NCBI GenBank assembly: GCA_947178565.1
Contig: CAMWYV010000028.1
Location: forward strand, 1 to 8,695
DNA length: 8,695 nt
Direction of reading: 5' to 3'
Source of the DNA: an uncultured Porphyromonadaceae bacterium
GTDB taxonomy: Bacteria; Bacteroidota; Bacteroidia; Bacteroidales; Muribaculaceae
Each line of letters starts with the position of its first letter. Position 1 is the first letter of the stretch. Positions 6,782 to 8,695 of the stretch are shown piece by piece. The notes beneath the pieces are model-generated. The model was not told where the DNA came from and ran no database searches. It saw only the letters and a program-made list of their open reading frames with translations. A program made the translations under genes and the position numbers.

Positions 6782-7807
6782 TTATTTTCCAATAAGGTCT
6801 GTTATGCCTGCGCTCAGACTCACCATGAGGGTGGTGGCTCCGGTGTGGGGCTGTGCGAAAGCGATTCCGATTTCCCACGTCCCGATGTTGAGTCCGGCTC
6901 CGAGTGACCATCCGCTGAGAAAATTGCGGTTGTAGGTGCTCATATCGGTCCGGGTCTTGTAGTTATACCCCAAAGATATATGGAAATTATCAGACGGCAC
7001 AATGTCGGCACCGAAAATCAGATGTCGGAAGAGGTTGGACATGAATGAGGACTTCAGCTCCGGCTTGTCTCCGAGAGAGCCGTCACCGGTGTGGTAATAC
7101 GGCAGATTCCATTTTGTGAGATTCCATGTCGTGACCGAGAAGCGTACCGGAAATCCGGGGAACGACTGCGTCCAGCCGAGGCGCATATCTATCGGGAGCC
7201 GGTCATATCTTTCATTGAACCTCTTGATCTGTCCACCGAGATTGACAACCGTTGCACTCAGCGATAAATCACGTTCCTCGTCATAGTAATTGATGCCCAG
7301 GTCAACTCCGAGCGCAAAGGCTGTATATGAGTCGTAGGCGCTGTAAAGAGCCTTGATGGCGAATCCTCCTCTGATACGCTCCGTGAAATCATGGCTGTAC
7401 AGACCGGAAAACGCCACATCTTTAGGGGAGAAGCTGCCGATATTCACTCCCGATGCGTCCAGCCTGTCCATCGTTCCGTAACCGAAATAGTGAAGCGATG
7501 CCGCCCATGCTCCACGCTCACCGGCGGCATGAGAGTAGGCAATTGAGGCGAAATTACTGCTTCCGATATAACGCATATAACTCAGTGCGAGCTTAGTGCT
7601 ATGCTCCTGCCCGAGGAGTGCCGGATTCTGATCCGTGGCAAGCAGCCCGGCATCGGTAGATGATATATTGACTCCTCCCAACCCGTAAATTCTGGGTGAC
7701 GAGGTGATATTCAGGAAATTGTATGCTGAACTACCGTCATCACACAGAGCGGGAACATGTGAAAACGTCAGCAGACAGGCAAATGCTATATATCGGATTA
7801 TATTCAT
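6782..7807 (-). CDS. porQ: PorQ-like outer membrane protein (type IX secretion-associated)
   Basis: Predicted outer-membrane beta-barrel protein of 341 residues, first gene of the operon. Residues 1-22 look like a Sec signal peptide (MNIIRY, hydrophobic core, cleavage near ALC). The mature start SSAYNFLNITSSPRIYGLGG (26-45), followed by INISSTDAGL-like sequence and NPALLG, is the pattern of the PorV/PorQ group. The rest is alternating beta-strand sequence such as FAIKALYSAYDSYTAFALGVDLGINYY. Known PorQ proteins take part in the type IX secretion system that exports and anchors C-terminal-domain proteins at the surface, with PorU, PorV and PorZ. No other secretion gene is in the window, so activity in that system is inferred from family only. 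A consensus promoter lies about 92 bases upstream. My recollection, unchecked, is that porQ next to cmk also occurs in other Bacteroidales. Confidence 0.85.
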   Translation of the reverse strand: MNIIRYIAFACLLTFSHVPALCDDGSSAYNFLNITSSPRIYGLGGVNISSTDAGLLATDQNPALLGQEHSTKLALSYMRYIGSSNFASIAYSHAAGERGAWAASLHYFGYGTMDRLDASGVNIGSFSPKDVAFSGLYSHDFTERIRGGFAIKALYSAYDSYTAFALGVDLGINYYDEERDLSLSATVVNLGGQIKRFNERYDRLPIDMRLGWTQSFPGFPVRFSVTTWNLTKWNLPYYHTGDGSLGDKPELKSSFMSNLFRHLIFGADIVPSDNFHISLGYNYKTRTDMSTYNRNFLSGWSLGAGLNIGTWEIGIAFAQPHTGATTLMVSLSAGITDLIGK

Positions 7808-7819
7808 TGACTACAAATA

Positions 7820-7873
7820 TTCTCCACCTAATAACGTAGAATGAGTGCGCCCTATTATATAAGGTGTGGAGAA
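7820..7873 (-). other. Possible hairpin in the porQ mRNA leader
   Basis: On the plus strand, TTCTCCA (7820-7826) pairs with TGGAGAA (7867-7873), and CCT (7827-7829) pairs with AGG (7862-7864), leaving a two-base TG bulge. That makes about ten pairs around a loop of 32 bases. If transcription starts near 7892, this arm-to-arm structure would form in the leader just before the porQ ATG. No known riboswitch is recognised, and the long loop makes chance pairing plausible. Confidence 0.3.
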
Positions 7874-7898
7874 AAATCCGGCATCTTAAAATTGTCAA

Positions 7899-7929
7899 CA
7901 AAGATAAAACAATAATAATCATTCTCAAA
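7899..7929 (-). promoter_or_regulatory. Promoter of the porQ-cmk-ispH-exonuclease operon
   Basis: On the minus strand, TTTG (complement of 7926-7929), a 19-base spacer and TATCTTTG (complement of 7899-7906) match the Bacteroidales TTTG-N19..21-TAnnTTTG pattern in full. The expected start near 7892 gives a leader of about 85 bases before the porQ ATG. It is the only good match upstream of the operon. Confidence 0.78.
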
Positions 7930-7948
7930 ATAGGGGGAGGGCTTTTGA
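7925..7948. repeat. Inverted repeat TCAAAA-N12-TTTTGA joining two divergent -33 boxes
   Basis: TCAAAA at 7925-7930 and TTTTGA at 7943-7948 are perfect inverted copies around a G-rich centre (TAGGGGGAGGGC). Each arm contains the -33 TTTG of one of the two divergent promoters, so part of the symmetry follows simply from two promoters facing apart. An operator role is possible but unsupported. Confidence 0.4.
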
Positions 7949-7975
7949 AAATGTCAGTTTCAAGCGGTAATTTTG
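7944..7975 (+). promoter_or_regulatory. Promoter of the TonB-domain gene
   Basis: TTTG at 7944-7947, a 20-base spacer, and TAATTTTG at 7968-7975 match the Bacteroidales consensus exactly. The expected start is near 7982, with a leader of roughly 75 bases before the ATG at 8056. It faces away from the porQ promoter, and the two -33 boxes are 14 bp apart. Confidence 0.75.
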
Positions 7976-8055
7976 TCAAACCCCTTAGATTTAAGCCTCT
8001 GAGGACTCTATAAAAGACTGACAATTTGTACACAATTCTTCATATCTCTTTCCGA

Positions 8056-8490
8056 ATGACACGCCTGCTTATAGTGTTTGCCGCGCTGTTGGCAGCAGTT
8101 GGGGCGCAAGCGCAGTTCCGGCGTGTAGTCACTTATCAGACAGTCGTTTCCGGTAACCGTCTTGTTGAAATGGAGGCATTTACATTCGATTCTGTAGATG
8201 AGCAACCTCATTTTCCGGGTGGTGACGGTGCAATGACTAAATTTATCAACCGTGAGCGCCAGTATCCTCACGAAGCGTATGCCGCCGGAATTCAGGGACG
8301 TGTGCTTTGCAGCTTCATAGTAAATGCCGACGGCTCCATCTCTAATGCGGAAGTGCTCAGAGGTGAATATGAAATTCTTAATAAAGAGGCGTTGAGAATA
8401 ATATCAAAAATGCCTAAATGGGTAGCCGGTAAAATAGGTGGCACGTCTGTGCCTGTGTATTGTATTCTGCCTATTCCCTTCAGACTGTGA
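8056..8490 (+). CDS. Small secreted protein with a TonB C-terminal domain
   Basis: A 144-residue protein made of a signal peptide (residues 1-19, ending AQA before Gln20), a short linker and a TonB C-terminal domain. The domain shows the Bacteroidota form: PHFPGGDGAMTKFINRERQYP (51-71), GIQGRVLCSFIVNADGSISNAEV (78-100), LNKEALRIISKMPKW (108-122) and a final LPIPFRL. In TonB itself this domain binds the TonB box of outer-membrane transporters from the periplasm. Here the proline-rich spacer is absent, and the only hydrophobic segment looks cleavable, so it may be a free periplasmic protein rather than an energy transducer. The ATG at 8056 was chosen over a TTG at 8026 because it begins directly at the signal peptide. 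It has its own promoter and ends 2 bp from the convergent gene's stop. Partner unknown. Confidence 0.88.
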   Translation: MTRLLIVFAALLAAVGAQAQFRRVVTYQTVVSGNRLVEMEAFTFDSVDEQPHFPGGDGAMTKFINRERQYPHEAYAAGIQGRVLCSFIVNADGSISNAEVLRGEYEILNKEALRIISKMPKWVAGKIGGTSVPVYCILPIPFRL

Positions 8491-8492
8491 GA

Positions 8493-8693
8493 CTATGATG
8501 CCTGATTGGTTGTCGTTTCAACGGAGATGAGGATTTTCTTGGCTTCTATTCCTCCCGCATAGCCGGTCAAAGACCCGTCTGAGCCTATAACCCGATGACA
8601 TGGGATGATTATACTGACAGGATTTCGCGCAATCGCTCCCGCAACGCTTCGTGCTGCTTTTGGTGAACAGATGCGTCCGGCTATATACGAATA
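8493..8693 (-). CDS. ogt: Methylated-DNA--[protein]-cysteine S-methyltransferase, C-terminal fragment
   Basis: The last 66 residues of an O6-alkylguanine-DNA alkyltransferase, which removes alkyl groups from guanine by irreversible transfer to its own cysteine. The gene continues beyond the right edge, so its start is not seen. The active-site motif PCHRVIG is clear, with the acceptor cysteine encoded at 8598-8600. Before it come YSYIAGRI, a form of the family's TYGEIA strand-helix region, and SPKAARSVAGAIARNP, the DNA-binding helix with its arginine finger. After it come GSLTGYAGGIEAKKILISVE, the usual C-terminal signature. The short tail after that ends in a TAG stop. The symbol ogt is used for the family; whether an N-terminal Ada-type domain exists cannot be judged. 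It converges on the TonB-domain gene. Confidence 0.93.
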   Translation of the reverse strand, partial: YSYIAGRICSPKAARSVAGAIARNPVSIIIPCHRVIGSDGSLTGYAGGIEAKKILISVETTTNQAS

Positions 8694-8695
8694 GG

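Noticed and set aside
4349..7971. The 11-mer CAAGCGGTAAT occurs at 4349 and again at 7961
   Set aside because: Several chance repeats of 11 bases are expected in a window this size, and the contexts (hairpin versus promoter) differ.
7740..8271. Minus-strand open frames across the divergent intergenic region and the TonB-domain gene
   Set aside because: They cover both predicted promoters and coding sequence on the other strand, and have no signal peptide or family signature.
1..8695. CRISPR array, insertion sequence or toxin-antitoxin system
   Set aside because: No spaced direct repeats, transposase-like frame with terminal inverted repeats, or small paired genes were found on either strand.

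Overview
The window looks like ordinary Bacteroidota chromosome, most likely order Bacteroidales (gut-type, possibly Muribaculaceae; the family is a guess). The evidence is a SusC/SusD outer-membrane pair, a PorQ-type protein, a cytidylate kinase with the Bacteroidota-style GYSSSGKST P-loop, and three promoters that match the Bacteroidales pattern TTTG-N19..21-TAnnTTTG. No previously undescribed system is visible. The most striking signal is technical: the first 54 bases are an Illumina Nextera i7 adapter joined to the genomic sequence, so the left edge is the raw end of a contig.

Layout. 1-54: adapter. 55-2814 (+): SusC-like TonB-dependent transporter, lacking its N-terminus because the contig starts inside it. 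2851-4326 (+): SusD-like surface lipoprotein, followed by a perfect hairpin and an intrinsic terminator. 4461-4570 (-): tRNA-Arg(ACG) with its own terminator, converging on the SusD transcript, and its own promoter at 4604-4634. 4695-7807 (-): a tight four-gene operon, in transcription order porQ, cmk, ispH and a DEDDh exonuclease, joined by a 12-bp gap, a 17-bp overlap and an 8-bp overlap. 7808-8055: divergent intergenic region with one consensus promoter facing each way and a possible leader hairpin before porQ. 8056-8490 (+): small secreted TonB C-terminal-domain protein. 8493-8693 (-): C-terminal part of an O6-methylguanine-DNA methyltransferase that runs off the right edge, converging on the TonB-domain gene with only 2 bp between the stop codons.

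How the genes work together. SusC and SusD should form one outer-membrane importer for a glycan or peptide; no enzyme in the window indicates the substrate. The porQ operon mixes an outer-membrane beta-barrel protein linked to type IX secretion with housekeeping genes for CMP/dCMP phosphorylation, the last step of the MEP isoprenoid pathway, and a nucleic-acid exonuclease. Co-expression here looks like shared transcription rather than a shared pathway.
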